Positions 7,533 to 15,711 are shown, counted from the stretch's first letter. The stretch: DNA of 40,247 nucleotides from Candidatus Flavonifractor intestinigallinarum (GCA_019119165.1 DWXO01000030.1:1-40247); one strand, 5' to 3'. Numbers and translations: made by a program. The notes: generated by a model not told the origin, from the letters alone.

Positions 7533-7590
7533 CCCCTGCAAAAAGGCTCCCGTCGGTTTGACGGGAGCCTTTTTGCAGGGGAAGTTTTTT
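7533..7590 (+). terminator. terminator of the LysR-linked operon
   Basis: A perfect 22-bp stem (7533-7554 with 7560-7581), five-base loop, and a T6 run at 7585-7590. Confidence 0.9.
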
Positions 7591-7671
7591 AAAACTTATG
7601 TATACTGCTTGGAACTATCTCGGGCAGAAAAAAAGCAAAACAGCAAATATCATAAAATTTCCGCTCAAAAC

Positions 7672-7700
7672 TTGTCGAACAGCCGGATTTCTGTTATGCT
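7672..7700 (+). promoter_or_regulatory. promoter of the SLH-GH25 gene
   Basis: TTGTCG (7672-7677), a 17-bp spacer, and TATGCT (7695-7700) lie in an AT-richer gap, 55 bases before the start codon. AGAAAGGAAAG precedes the ATG. Confidence 0.6.
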
Positions 7701-7755
7701 ATTGTCAATCGCATGATCCGAGACAGCAAAGACTCTGATTCAGAAAGGAAAGCCC

Positions 7756-9303
7756 ATGGTAAGAAAGAAAGCAGCATCCCTTCTGCTGGCAGGCGCACTG
7801 CTGGCAGCTACGATTTCTCTGCCCCTTGGCGGGACGGTCCAGGCCGCGGGGAGCGGCGAGTCCTTTACCGACGTGGTTCCCGGCGCGTGGTATGCCGGCG
7901 CGGTATCCTATGTGTATGACAATGGCTTGATGAGCGGTATTTCCGGCAGTATGTTTGCGCCGGAGCTGTCCATGAGCCGGGCCATGCTGGCCACGGTACT
8001 CTACCGGATGGCGGGCAGTCCGGCGGTGAGCGGTCGGGATGATTTTACCGACACGGAAAACGACACCTGGTATTCCAGCGCGGTGCTGTGGGCCCAGCAG
8101 AACGGCTATGTGACCGGCTACAGCAGCCAGACCTTTGGCACCAACGATCCGGTGACCCGGGAGCAGGTAGCCACCATTTTGTGGCGCTATGCGGGCAGCC
8201 CCGCCGCCAGCGGCGGCACGCCCTATGCCGATGAGGAGGAGATCTCCTCCTGGGCGGCGGCCGCGGTGGACTGGGCCCAGGCGGATCAGGTCATCAGCGG
8301 CAAGCCGGGGAATTGCTTTGATCCTGCGGGACAGGCCACCCGGGCGGAGACGGCGGTCATTCTGACCCGCTATGACCAGAACAGCCAGCCAGAGCCGGAG
8401 CCCACCCCCACACCGACCCCCACCCCAACCCCCACCCCAACCCCAACGCCCACTCCTACTCCTACTCCTACTCCTACCCCCACTCCCACCCCGACACCCA
8501 CGCTTACCCCTGAGCCCACCCCCAGCGAAAGCCAGGAGCCTGAGCCTACGCCCAGTGAAAGCCCCGAGCCGGAGCCTACCCCCACGCCGCTGCCCATCCC
8601 CGCCAACCCCTACGACAGCGAGGCCTTCTATGTCAACGAGGACGGCTTCCTCAGCTACAGCGGCGACGCGGAGAGCCATGTGGGGATCGACGTATCCTCC
8701 CACCAGGGTAAGATCGACTGGGATCAGGTGGCGGAATCCGGCGTGGAATTTGCCATCATCCGGGCAGGCTACCGGGGATATACGGTGGGGAAAATCGTGC
8801 AGGACCCCTATTTCACCTACAATATGGAGAACGCCACCCGGGTGGGCATCGATGTAGGCGTCTACTTCTTCTCCCAGGCCATCAACGAGGAGGAAGCCGA
8901 GGAGGAGGCCTATCAGACCCTGGCGTGGATCGAGGAATATGATGTGACCTATCCGGTGGTGTTTGACTGGGAGTATGTCAGCGACAGCAGCAGCCGTACA
9001 TACAACATGACCTACCAGGAGATCATCGACTGCACCAAGGCATTCAACGACATCGTCCAGCAGGCGGGGTATCAGCCCATGGCCTACAGCAATCCCAATC
9101 TGGTGAGCAAGGGCTTTGACCTCTCCCAGCTCCAGGAGTATCCCTTCTGGCTGGCCCACTATACCACCGGCTGGACCCCCACCACCTTCCCGTATTACTA
9201 CGATATGTGGCAGTATTCCAGCAGCGGGATCGTCAGCGGGATCGAGGGCCGGGTGGACCTGAACATCTGTCTGGTGGATTTGAAACGGACCAATCGATCA
9301 TAA
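7756..9303 (+). CDS. SLH-domain GH25 muramidase (cell wall hydrolase)
   Basis: A 515-residue secreted protein. A signal peptide ([19 protein letters not shown], ending near VQAA) is followed by three SLH repeats at about 35-90, 95-145 and 155-205 ([41 protein letters not shown]), a long Thr-Pro linker (about 213-282), and a GH25 lysozyme domain from about 308. GH25 catalytic residues are visible: Asp312 in [13 protein letters not shown], and Asp404 and Glu406 in [10 protein letters not shown]25 enzymes cut the MurNAc-beta-1,4-GlcNAc bond of peptidoglycan; the SLH repeats would hold the enzyme to secondary cell wall polymer. The gene is monocistronic with its own promoter and terminator. A role in wall turnover is likely; a phage origin is unlikely because of the SLH repeats. 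Confidence 0.93.
   Translation: MVRKKAASLLLAGALLAATISLPLGGTVQAAGSGESFTDVVPGAWYAGAVSYVYDNGLMSGISGSMFAPELSMSRAMLATVLYRMAGSPAVSGRDDFTDTENDTWYSSAVLWAQQNGYVTGYSSQTFGTNDPVTREQVATILWRYAGSPAASGGTPYADEEEISSWAAAAVDWAQADQVISGKPGNCFDPAGQATRAETAVILTRYDQNSQPEPEPTPTPTPTPTPTPTPTPTPTPTPTPTPTPTPTPTLTPEPTPSESQEPEPTPSESPEPEPTPTPLPIPANPYDSEAFYVNEDGFLSYSGDAESHVGIDVSSHQGKIDWDQVAESGVEFAIIRAGYRGYTVGKIVQDPYFTYNMENATRVGIDVGVYFFSQAINEEEAEEEAYQTLAWIEEYDVTYPVVFDWEYVSDSSSRTYNMTYQEIIDCTKAFNDIVQQAGYQPMAYSNPNLVSKGFDLSQLQEYPFWLAHYTTGWTPTTFPYYYDMWQYSSSGIVSGIEGRVDLNICLVDLKRTNRS
8392..8595 (+). repeat. Thr-Pro linker repeat in the GH25 gene
   Basis: About 65 codons encode Pro-Thr dipeptides with interspersed Glu/Ser. The first part is near-pure PT; the last part is a repeat of PSES-EPEPT. 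A tandem hexamer (ACTCCT and close variants) recurs between about 8451 and 8480, a tract where slippage would change linker length in frame. Confidence 0.85.
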
Positions 9304-9308
9304 GGTAC

Positions 9309-9349
9309 GATCAGGGGCGCGGCGGTCAGCCGCACCCCTGATCTTTTTT
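9309..9349 (+). terminator. terminator of the SLH-GH25 gene
   Basis: A two-part stem, GATCAGGGG with CCCCTGATC (9309-9317, 9335-9343) and inner GCGGC with GCCGC, interrupted by one C-A mismatch, ends in a run of T from 9344. Confidence 0.88.
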
Positions 9350-9358
9350 ATGGTGATA

Positions 9359-9412
9359 TTGACATATGCCGAAAACTGGCGTATGATGGAACCATAATAA
9401 TTGGCATATGCC
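9359..9412 (+). promoter_or_regulatory. promoter with repeated CATATGCC operator sites (NifX-like gene)
   Basis: TTGACA (9359-9364), 17 bp and TATGAT (9382-9387) form a near-consensus promoter. An inverted repeat CATATGCC (9363-9370) with GGCGTATG (9378-9385), one base off perfect, lies across the spacer. A perfect 10-bp palindrome GGCATATGCC (9403-9412) sits about 16 bases after the -10 box. Two such sites at the promoter and early transcript suggest a dimeric repressor; none is encoded nearby. Confidence 0.7.
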
Positions 9413-9432
9413 GGGAAAAGGAGCGACACAGT

Positions 9433-9822
9433 ATGAAGATCGCAGTTGCCAGCGTGGGAACAGAAGTGGGCGGCCATTTCGGTCATTGCGAGCATTTCCG
9501 CATCTACACCGTGGAGGACGGCAAGATCCAGGGGGAGGAGCTGGTGCCCAATCCGGAGCACAAGCCCGGCTTCCTGCCCAACTTCCTGGGAGATATGGGG
9601 GTTGAAGTGGTCATTGCCGGTGGTATGGGCGCCCACGCCGTGTCTCTGTTCCAGCAGCGGAACATCAAGACCATGATGGGGGTCCAGGGGGATGCCCGCA
9701 CTGCCGTGGAGCAATACCTGAAGGGTGAGCTGAAATCCACCGACGCCGTCTGTCATCACCACGACCACGAGCATGAGCATCACCACGACCACCACTGCGG
9801 CGGTCACCACCACGACGCATAA
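9433..9822 (+). CDS. NifX/NifB-C-like iron-molybdenum cofactor-binding domain protein with His-rich tail
   Basis: A 129-residue protein. Residues 1-95 match the dinitrogenase iron-molybdenum cofactor-binding fold (IAVASVGTEVGGHFGHCEHF, then the EVVIAGGMGAHAVSLFQQRNI turn and the YLKGELKSTD end), a fold that binds Fe-S or Fe-Mo clusters in NifX, NifY and the C-terminus of NifB. Residues 104-128 form a tail with 12 or more His, some Asp and Glu and two Cys (HHDHEHEHHHDHH), a likely metal store or donor. No nitrogenase genes are nearby, so a general Fe-S or metal-handling role is more likely than nitrogen fixation. AAAAGGAG precedes ATG 9433 with good spacing. Confidence 0.9.
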   Translation: MKIAVASVGTEVGGHFGHCEHFRIYTVEDGKIQGEELVPNPEHKPGFLPNFLGDMGVEVVIAGGMGAHAVSLFQQRNIKTMMGVQGDARTAVEQYLKGELKSTDAVCHHHDHEHEHHHDHHCGGHHHDA

Positions 9823-9830
9823 AACAGGTA

Positions 9831-9866
9831 AAAAAGGGTCCCGCCGGTGACGGCGGGACCCTTTTT
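9831..9866. terminator. bidirectional terminator, NifX-like gene and leuA
   Basis: A perfect 16-bp stem (9831-9846 with 9851-9866) with a GTGA loop. Five A at the left edge and five T at the right edge allow termination both ways; leuA on the minus strand ends at 9877. Confidence 0.88.
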
Positions 9867-9876
9867 CGTTGTGAGC

Positions 9877-11568
9877 TTACAGTCCGTCGTGGTTGACGGC
9901 CCGGTTGATGGCGGACAGGATGCCCTTGAGGGGGGCCAGGTTGATGTTGTGGCTCATACCCACGCCGAACCAGTCCTTGCCGTCCTGATCCTGGAGATGG
10001 ATGTAGGCCACGGCCTGGGAGTCAGAGCCCTGCTTGATGGCGTGCTCCTTGTAGTCGATGAAGGTAAAGCGGTCCATCTTCTGGCCGTGGATGGCGTTGA
10101 AGAAGGCGTCGATGGGGCCGTTGCCCGAGCCCTGTACCTGGAACACGGTGTCGGTGTGGCGGAGGGTGCCGGCAAAGGTGACGTGGGAGTGCCCCTCTTC
10201 ATCGGTAAACTCGGCGAAGGAGTGGCGCACCATCTCGTAGGGCTTGACGGCGTCGATGTAGTGGGTCTTGAACAGGTTGTAGATGGCCTCCGGCTTGAGC
10301 TCCTTGCCCACCCGGTCGGTCTCCACCTGGACGATGTGGCCGAACTCGGGGTGCATGGCCTTGGGCAGGTCGAAGCCGAAGGAGTGCTGCATGACGAAGG
10401 CGGAGCCGCCCTTGCCCGACTGGGAGTTGATGCGGATGATAGGCTCATACTGCCGCCCCACGTCGGCGGGATCGATGGGCAGGTAGGGCACCTCCCAGTA
10501 TTCGGTGCCGCTCTCCTCCATATAGCGGGTGCCCTTGTTGATGGCGTCCTGGTGGGAGCCGGAGAAGGCGGTGAATACCAGCTCGCCCACATAGGGCTGC
10601 CGTTCGCCGATCTTCATCTTGGTGACCTTCTCATACACATCCCGGATCTTGTTGATGTTGGAGAAGTCCAGCTTGGGGTCCACGCCCTGGGTGTACAGAT
10701 TGAGGGCCAGAGTGACCATATCCACGTTGCCGGTGCGCTCGCCGTTGCCGAAGAGGGTGGCCTCCACCCGCTCGGCTCCTGCCAGCAGGCCCATCTCGGC
10801 GGTGGCCACGCCCTCGCCCCGGTCGTTGTGGGGGTGGAGGGAGATGATGGCGCACTCCCGGCTGGGCAGCTTGTCGATGAAATACTCGATCTCGTCGGCA
10901 AAGTAGTTGGGCATACAGTTCTCCACCGTGGTGGGCAGGTTGAGAATAATCTTGTGGTCGGGGGTGGCTCCGATGGCCTCGATGACCGCCTGGCAGATCT
11001 CCACGGCGGCATCCATCTCGGTGCCCATGAAGGATTCGGGGGAATACTCGTACCGGAGATCCATACCGGCGTCAATGGCGGGCTGGCTCAGCTCCCGGAT
11101 GAGCTGGGCGGCGTCCACGGCGATCTTGGTGACGCCGGCCACGTCGGTGTGGAACACCACCTTCCGCTGGAGGGTGGAGGTGGAGTTGTAGAAGTGGAAG
11201 ATGACGTGCTTGGCCCCGTCGATGGCCTCAAAGGTCTTGCGGATCAGGTGTTCTCTGGCCTGGACCAGCACCTGGATGGTCACGTCGTCGGGGATGTGTC
11301 CCCCCTCGATGAGGGTGCGGATGAACTCATACTCGGTCTCGGAGGCGGAGGGGAAGCCCACCTCGATCTCCTTTACGCCGATGTCAACCAGGGTGTGGAA
11401 GAGCTCCAGCTTCTCCTCCACGTTCATGGGGTCGATGAGGGCCTGGTTACCGTCCCGCAGGTCCACGGAGCACCAGACGGGGGGCGCTTTCAGCTCCTTG
11501 TCGGGCCAGGCACGCTTTTCCATTTTCAGAGGGACGAAGGGGATGTACTTTTCCTGTGCGGGTTTCAT
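9877..11568 (-). CDS. leuA: 2-isopropylmalate synthase (LeuA2 type)
   Basis: A 563-residue protein of the longer 2-isopropylmalate synthase type also found in actinobacteria and yeast. It condenses acetyl-CoA and 3-methyl-2-oxobutanoate, the first committed step of leucine synthesis. The DRE-TIM signature is SVDLRDGNQAL (Asp36, Arg38, Asp39 in the N-terminal TIM barrel). SLHPHNDRGEGVATAE supplies the metal His pair, followed by LFGNGERTGNVD. The C-terminal 120 residues (YKEHAIKQGSDSQAVAYIHL) are the regulatory LeuA dimer domain that usually gives leucine feedback inhibition. CCAAGGAGGAATTTTAGCT ends just before ATG 11568. Upstream is a T-box leader with a leucine specifier. No other leu gene is seen in the window. 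Confidence 0.96.
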   Translation of the reverse strand: MKPAQEKYIPFVPLKMEKRAWPDKELKAPPVWCSVDLRDGNQALIDPMNVEEKLELFHTLVDIGVKEIEVGFPSASETEYEFIRTLIEGGHIPDDVTIQVLVQAREHLIRKTFEAIDGAKHVIFHFYNSTSTLQRKVVFHTDVAGVTKIAVDAAQLIRELSQPAIDAGMDLRYEYSPESFMGTEMDAAVEICQAVIEAIGATPDHKIILNLPTTVENCMPNYFADEIEYFIDKLPSRECAIISLHPHNDRGEGVATAEMGLLAGAERVEATLFGNGERTGNVDMVTLALNLYTQGVDPKLDFSNINKIRDVYEKVTKMKIGERQPYVGELVFTAFSGSHQDAINKGTRYMEESGTEYWEVPYLPIDPADVGRQYEPIIRINSQSGKGGSAFVMQHSFGFDLPKAMHPEFGHIVQVETDRVGKELKPEAIYNLFKTHYIDAVKPYEMVRHSFAEFTDEEGHSHVTFAGTLRHTDTVFQVQGSGNGPIDAFFNAIHGQKMDRFTFIDYKEHAIKQGSDSQAVAYIHLQDQDGKDWFGVGMSHNINLAPLKGILSAINRAVNHDGL

Positions 11569-11599
11569 AGCTAAAATTCCTCCTTGGGCCAGGGAATAG

Positions 11600-11871
11600 A
11601 AAACGCCCCTGACCAGATTATGGTCAGGGGCGTAAGATACGCGGTACCACCCTGCTTCCGCCCGCCGTCACCGGCGAACGCTCACGGCCTCCAACAAGGC
11701 CCCGGCCGATAACGTGGCCGTGACGGCCTGCCCTACAACAGCGGCTTCAGGCAGGCGGCTCCGGGATCAGTATCCGCACGCTTTCCTCCGCCGGTTCGCA
11801 CCAACCACCGGTTCTCTGAGGAGGATGGGACGTGCCTTCTTCCCATCATTGCCTGTTCTGGGATTCGATTG
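11600..11871 (-). promoter_or_regulatory. T-box leader of leuA (leucine specifier, CUG)
   Basis: The minus-strand leader carries the conserved T-box AGGGTGGTACCGCG (11640-11653), a terminator stem CGCCCCTGACC with GGTCAGGGGCG (11622-11632 and 11604-11614) followed by TTTT (11600-11603), and Stem I motifs AGAGAACCGGTGGTTGG and GAGCCGCC. Aligned to known T-boxes, the specifier is CUG (11768-11770), followed by AUCCCGGAGC as in leucine leaders (pattern NNN-A-N5-GAG). Uncharged tRNA-Leu would therefore stabilise the antiterminator and let leuA be read. Assignment of the codon is by pattern, not folding software. Confidence 0.92.
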
Positions 11872-11877
11872 TTAATC

Positions 11878-11906
11878 ATTCTAGCCGAACCGTCCGGTTT
11901 TGTCAA
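11878..11906 (-). promoter_or_regulatory. promoter of the leuA T-box leader
   Basis: On the minus strand TTGACA (11901-11906), 17 bp and TAGAAT (11878-11883) match the consensus, starting the leader near 11871. Together with the leader it accounts for the 372-base gap between leuA and the next gene. The minus strand also has a CATATGCC half-site (11922-11929) like those at 9363-9412. Confidence 0.85.
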
Positions 11907-11940
11907 GAGGCAGTTTCCGCCGGCATATGGGGGGCGGGTG

Positions 11941-13359
11941 TCACCCGCCCTCAGAGGTCCGCTGCCAGCGGATGCCGGGGGACAGGGTGTCGAAGGGAAC
12001 TTCTCCAAATTCCATGCCCAGGTCGCTCCTCAGAGGGGCCAGCGCCTTGGGGTGAAGGGAGGTGGAATAGAGCCCCAGATAGGCCAGCCCCTCCTGGTCA
12101 TACACCGACAGGTAGAAACCGGGCTCCAGGTCATGGTTGGTGGCGCACACCGCCAGCCGGCCCTGGGCATAATCCATGCCCAGCAGGTTTGCTCCATATC
12201 CGTCTTTGGAGTAGAAGGAGTAGCCGGACTGCTCCTGGGTCAGAGTGTGGGTGGAGAGGGCGGTGGTCCAGGCTCCATCCTTCTGTTCCACCACCGTGAA
12301 ACGGAACCGGTCCTTGTCAGCGACAACTGCTACAAAGAAGTCATCCCCTTGCAGCAGATCGTAGAAGGGGTCCGATTCCCCGGCGGGCATCAGATCCTGG
12401 GTGTCCAGCAGCACCATGTTCCGGTCAAAGACCCGCAGCCGGAGGACGCCTTCCTCTACGGTGAGCAGGAAGAGGGTGGAGCCGTCCTGGCTGGCCCAGA
12501 ACTGCTGGGCGATACTGCCCTCCGGTAGAGAGAAGAGGGTCTCCAGGCTGCCCTCGGTTTTGTCCTCGTTGGTGGTCAGGCGGTAGATCCCCCAGCCGCC
12601 GGGAATGGCGCTGCCGTCGGCAGAAAATTCCTGGTAGCTCTCCCAGCTGAAGTAGTGGACCTTCAGGAGGAAGAGAATGGCGTCGTCGGTCTCCACCGTG
12701 TCAACGGTGCATTCCAGGCTGTATTGTGGGTCATTCTCCACGTCGGTGCGGGTCTCCTTGCCCCGTTCATTCTTTTTGACCGTGATCTCCACTTGATAGT
12801 CCTGGGGGATGGGAATGGAGAAGTAGTCCTCAAAAGTCTGGCCCACAGGGTCAAACCATATGCCGTTGCCGTCCAGATAGACCCTTATGGGCCAGGCGTC
12901 ATAGACCTCCGCAAGACGGATCTGCCGGGTGCGGGTCTCCCCGGCGGGGGTCTCGTCGGCCACCAGCTGGACGGCCTCCTCCCAGTCAGAGCTGCTGCCC
13001 AAGGGGATCCTAATGTCCAAGACGTCCGGTGTTCCGTCGACGGAGCGGACCATGGGATAGGGACTGGCAAGATTGAGCAGGTTGAATTGGGCGTTGCGCA
13101 GGCCAAGGGAGGAAAAGTCAAAGCGGCTATCGGTGTCTCCCGGCCGGGCGGCGGGCACGGTAAGCTCCCACAGCATGGCGTTCTGGCAGTAGACGGGCAG
13201 GGAGAGCTCCAGCCCCTCCGCCGCCGCCTGGTCCCCGGCCAGGGTCTCGGCCTCCACGGTGACGGAACTGCCCTTCCACTGCACGGCGATGGAGACGCCG
13301 GTGAGCACGGCAGCGGAGAACAGGGCCAGCAGCAAAACCAAAATAGAGGTGCGTTTCAT
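11941..13359 (-). CDS. hypothetical exported protein of the YtrA-type ABC operon
   Basis: I do not recognise this 472-residue protein. Residues 5-27 (SILVLLLALFSAAVLTGVSIAV) form a signal anchor, and the rest is hydrophilic and extracytoplasmic. The second half has beta-rich blades with repeating WASQDGSTLFLL, VLRLRVFDRNMVLLDTQD and GRLAVCATNHDL segments that look like a beta-propeller, an inference from pattern only. No enzyme motif was seen. It is the last gene of the GntR/ABC operon, starting 4 bases after the ATPase stop, with GGAG just upstream. Its partner is probably the ABC transporter, as a sensor or extracytoplasmic accessory subunit. Confidence 0.75.
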   Translation of the reverse strand: MKRTSILVLLLALFSAAVLTGVSIAVQWKGSSVTVEAETLAGDQAAAEGLELSLPVYCQNAMLWELTVPAARPGDTDSRFDFSSLGLRNAQFNLLNLASPYPMVRSVDGTPDVLDIRIPLGSSSDWEEAVQLVADETPAGETRTRQIRLAEVYDAWPIRVYLDGNGIWFDPVGQTFEDYFSIPIPQDYQVEITVKKNERGKETRTDVENDPQYSLECTVDTVETDDAILFLLKVHYFSWESYQEFSADGSAIPGGWGIYRLTTNEDKTEGSLETLFSLPEGSIAQQFWASQDGSTLFLLTVEEGVLRLRVFDRNMVLLDTQDLMPAGESDPFYDLLQGDDFFVAVVADKDRFRFTVVEQKDGAWTTALSTHTLTQEQSGYSFYSKDGYGANLLGMDYAQGRLAVCATNHDLEPGFYLSVYDQEGLAYLGLYSTSLHPKALAPLRSDLGMEFGEVPFDTLSPGIRWQRTSEGG

Positions 13360-13363
13360 CGTC

Positions 13364-14101
13364 TCACTCCTTCTGGTCGGTCAGCTGGTCCAAGGCCCGG
13401 CTGACCCGGTCGGCTTGGTAGTGATAGGTCTCCTTTACATAATCCATCAGGCTGCGCCCTTCCTCCTCCAGCTGGAAGGTGGTTACATCGCCCGCCACTG
13501 TCCCCTGGTGGAGAAGCACGGCGCGGCCGATAAAGTGCTGGACCTCCTCTAGCAGGTGGGTGGACAGCAGGATGGTTTCCTGGGGCTCCAGAATGCCCAG
13601 CAGCACCTTGTAAAAATCTTCCCGGTTGAAGATGTCGTTGCCGGCAAAGGGCTCATCCATCAGGATGTAATCCGCCCCCTGGCTCAGGGCCAGGATGACC
13701 TCGAATTGATTCTTCTGTCCGGAGGAAAAGCTCCGGATGGTCTTGTTCAGCGGCAGCTGGAAGAAGTCCATCAGGGCGGCGAACCGCCGCTCCCGGAAGG
13801 TGGGGAAGTGCTCCTGAAAGAAGTCCCGGTGCCCGGCGGCGGTGAGGGCGGGGAAGTAGGAGTGCTCGCAGGTGGCGAAGGCCAGCCGGGCGATATTTTT
13901 GGGGGTGACGGGGGCCCCGTCCAGGGTGATCTCCCCCTCGTACCGCAGCAGGCCCAGGATGCACTTCATCAGGGTGGTCTTGCCCGCGCCGTTTTCCCCG
14001 AACAGGCCCACGATCTCCCCGGGACCCAGGGACAGGCTTACTCCGGCCAGAGCCTGGGTGCCCTGGCGGTAGGTCTTTTTCACATCGCTCAGAACCAGCA
14101 T
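13364..14101 (-). CDS. ABC transporter ATP-binding protein
   Basis: A 245-residue ABC ATPase with Walker A GENGAGKTT near 35-43, signature SFSSGQKNQ near 130, and Walker B YILMDEPFAGND near 150; the usual switch His is in STHLLEEV. The signature FSSGQ in place of LSGGQ is common in the BcrA/YtrB/CcmA branch, ABC-2 exporters. ATG 14101 is chosen because GGAGGT lies 7 bases upstream, and the start lies inside the end of the preceding permease gene (13-base overlap), so the two are coupled. It lies between permease and exported-protein genes in the operon. An antibiotic- or wall-stress response role as in YtrBCDEF is inference. Confidence 0.9.
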   Translation of the reverse strand: MLVLSDVKKTYRQGTQALAGVSLSLGPGEIVGLFGENGAGKTTLMKCILGLLRYEGEITLDGAPVTPKNIARLAFATCEHSYFPALTAAGHRDFFQEHFPTFRERRFAALMDFFQLPLNKTIRSFSSGQKNQFEVILALSQGADYILMDEPFAGNDIFNREDFYKVLLGILEPQETILLSTHLLEEVQHFIGRAVLLHQGTVAGDVTTFQLEEEGRSLMDYVKETYHYQADRVSRALDQLTDQKE

Positions 14102-14607
14102 AAAATACCTCCAATTCCTTCCCATGGGTTTTCCGGCAGATGGCCCGCCGGGGTGAGGGTCTGATACAACAGGATGCACAGCAGGACGGCCAGGGCGGCG
14201 GCCAGCAGGGTGAGGGCCAGCAGTACCGCGGGACCGGCCAGACAGCGCCGCCACAGCTCCCCCCGCCGGGGGAGACGGCGCATCAGGTAGATGCTTTTGC
14301 TCCCCTGCCAGTGCCAGAGATAGTGAAAGAGGGGGAGCAGCACCAGACACAGAGCCACGATCCAGAACCCCAGCAGGCCCCGGCCGAAGATCATGGCAAA
14401 GGGGGCAATGGGGGTGCTCCGATCCAGGAAGTGTTGGGAGAGGGAGATGTAGAGGGGGATTTTGGCCTCGTCGAAGTGGATCAGAAAGCCAAGAACGGCG
14501 GAGCACCAGGACACCAGAAGCGCGCACAGCGTCACTTCCACCGTGGTTTGCCAGGGCCAGCCTGCGGGGAAGAGCCGGGCCAGACACCGAGCCAGCTTAC
14601 TCCTCAT
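14089..14607 (-). CDS. small ABC-2-type membrane subunit
   Basis: A 172-residue membrane protein with three clear helices at about residues 22-45 (TVEVTLCALLVSWCSAVLGF), 75-100 (LLGFWIVALCLVLLPLFHY) and 125-150 (VLLALTLLAAALAVLLCILL). Too short for a full ABC-2 permease; with the 241-residue partner it would make the membrane part. ATG 14607 has GGGGGTGA six bases away; GTG 14613 overlaps that site. The start overlaps the end of the first permease gene by 11 bases. No family could be named from sequence alone. Confidence 0.75.
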   Translation of the reverse strand: MRSKLARCLARLFPAGWPWQTTVEVTLCALLVSWCSAVLGFLIHFDEAKIPLYISLSQHFLDRSTPIAPFAMIFGRGLLGFWIVALCLVLLPLFHYLWHWQGSKSIYLMRRLPRRGELWRRCLAGPAVLLALTLLAAALAVLLCILLYQTLTPAGHLPENPWEGIGGILCWF

Positions 14608-15322
14608 CCTCACTCACCCCCGTGACGCTTTTCCAGAAATAGAGGCAGAGCAGCAGAAAGATCACCGTAACGCTGATGGAGAGTACGGGATTGCCGGCGT
14701 AGACGGGGAAGCCCACAGCGGCCACCACCGCCAGGGGCAGGATGAGGGGGGAGGTGCGGCCATGACGGCGGTGATGACAGAAGGCAGCGGCGGCCAGACC
14801 CAGTACCAGGCACCCGCTCAGATTGCGCAGCAGCACCAGCCAGTCCGCCAGGGGCAGCAGGCTGTGGAGATAGGGACTTCGGTAACAGGCCAAGAGGAGG
14901 GACTGGTGACTGACGGTAGCCGGATCGGCACAGGACAGGAAATACACGCCCAGGACCAGCACCGCCGCCATCTGGCACACCCAGTAGAAGAAGAGCAGCA
15001 GGGCGTTCTGTACTCCCCACAGCAGGGAGAGCTTTCCCTCATTTACCGCCAGCCGTCGGATGGTGTAGCCTGTTTTGGCGCCCCGGTCCCAGCCGGGCAG
15101 GACCAGAGCCCCACATACCAGCAGCAGACCGGCGGCAAAGACCAGGGACAGCCGGCCCTCCTGGATCAGAGATTCCAAAATGAGGGGCGTCTCTCCGCCC
15201 CAGCGGGACAGGGTCAGGAAAAAGAGAACGGCCTGTACGGCGGCGGCCCCCAGGGCGATGAGCAGGGTTTTCCAGACCGTCAACCGGGCGGCCGGAGCCA
15301 GAGCGGACAGATATGCCTTCAT
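14597..15322 (-). CDS. ABC transporter permease (YtrC/YtrD-like)
   Basis: A 241-residue membrane protein with six helices at about 15-37, 55-75, 95-125, 150-180, 188-208 and 213-232. It ends in acidic SEDEE. It follows a GntR regulator with ATGA overlap and precedes the second membrane gene and the ATPase, as in ytr-type operons. AAAGGAGG precedes ATG 15322; the longer in-frame upstream reading begins inside the regulator gene and is rejected. Assignment to the ABC-2 class rests on context, not on a sequence motif. Confidence 0.8.
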   Translation of the reverse strand: MKAYLSALAPAARLTVWKTLLIALGAAAVQAVLFFLTLSRWGGETPLILESLIQEGRLSLVFAAGLLLVCGALVLPGWDRGAKTGYTIRRLAVNEGKLSLLWGVQNALLLFFYWVCQMAAVLVLGVYFLSCADPATVSHQSLLLACYRSPYLHSLLPLADWLVLLRNLSGCLVLGLAAAAFCHHRRHGRTSPLILPLAVVAAVGFPVYAGNPVLSISVTVIFLLLCLYFWKSVTGVSEDEE

Positions 15323-15711
15323 GGTATTTCCTCCTTTGTCTCCTCCCAAAGTCGTTCCAACAGGGCCAGGGCGGCCTCCTTCTCCAGTCCGGACTGACGG
15401 AGCGTCCGCACCAGACCGGCGATCTCCTGTTCCAGCAGCCGGGTGCGAAGGGCTGCCACCTGCTCCGGCGGAGCGCACACCTCACTCTTGGCCCCCGAGC
15501 GGGAGGTGATGAGCCCCTCCTCCTCCAGCAGGCGGTAGGCCTTCTGTACCGTGTTGGGGTTGACCCCCAGCTGGGCCGACAGCACCCGGCGGGAGGGAAG
15601 CTCCTCGCCGTCGGCAATGGTGCCCGCGGCCACGCCTCGCTCCACATAGCGCACGATCTGTAAATAGATGGGCAGACCGTCCGCCGGAACGAAGCTGCCG
15701 AAGTCACACAT
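15319..15711 (-). CDS. GntR-family regulator, YtrA subfamily
   Basis: A 130-residue protein. Residues 10-75 are the GntR winged helix: LPIYLQIVRYVERGVAAGTI, then LPSRRVLSAQLGVNPNTVQKAYRLLEEEGLI, a classical YtrA reading. The short C-terminal helical tail (residues 80-130) lacks the large effector domain of FadR, HutC or MocR groups, typical of YtrA. These are dimeric repressors of ABC operons that respond to cell-wall antibiotics in Bacillus. ATG 15711 has GGAGG nearby. Its stop overlaps the first permease gene by four bases. It most likely represses its own promoter at 15727-15791. Confidence 0.92.
   Translation of the reverse strand: MCDFGSFVPADGLPIYLQIVRYVERGVAAGTIADGEELPSRRVLSAQLGVNPNTVQKAYRLLEEEGLITSRSGAKSEVCAPPEQVAALRTRLLEQEIAGLVRTLRQSGLEKEAALALLERLWEETKEEIP

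Noticed and set aside
8392-8595. CRISPR-like repeat array
   Set aside because: The repeat is of codons for Pro-Thr inside a gene, with no spacer structure.
7705-9159. Minus-strand frame with Gly-rich tract opposite the SLH-GH25 gene
   Set aside because: The Gly/Val/Arg tract is the complement of the Thr-Pro linker.
9433-9822. Nitrogen fixation locus
   Set aside because: Only a NifX-like domain; no nifH, nifD, nifK or nifB in the window.
9847-11574. Long open frame on the plus strand opposite leuA
   Set aside because: Shadow of leuA; His/Val/Gly-rich, no family motif.
13364-14587. A longer ABC ATPase with a 160-residue N-terminal extension
   Set aside because: The extension is a frame shadow of the small membrane gene; ATG 14101 has a strong ribosome site and gives the normal length.
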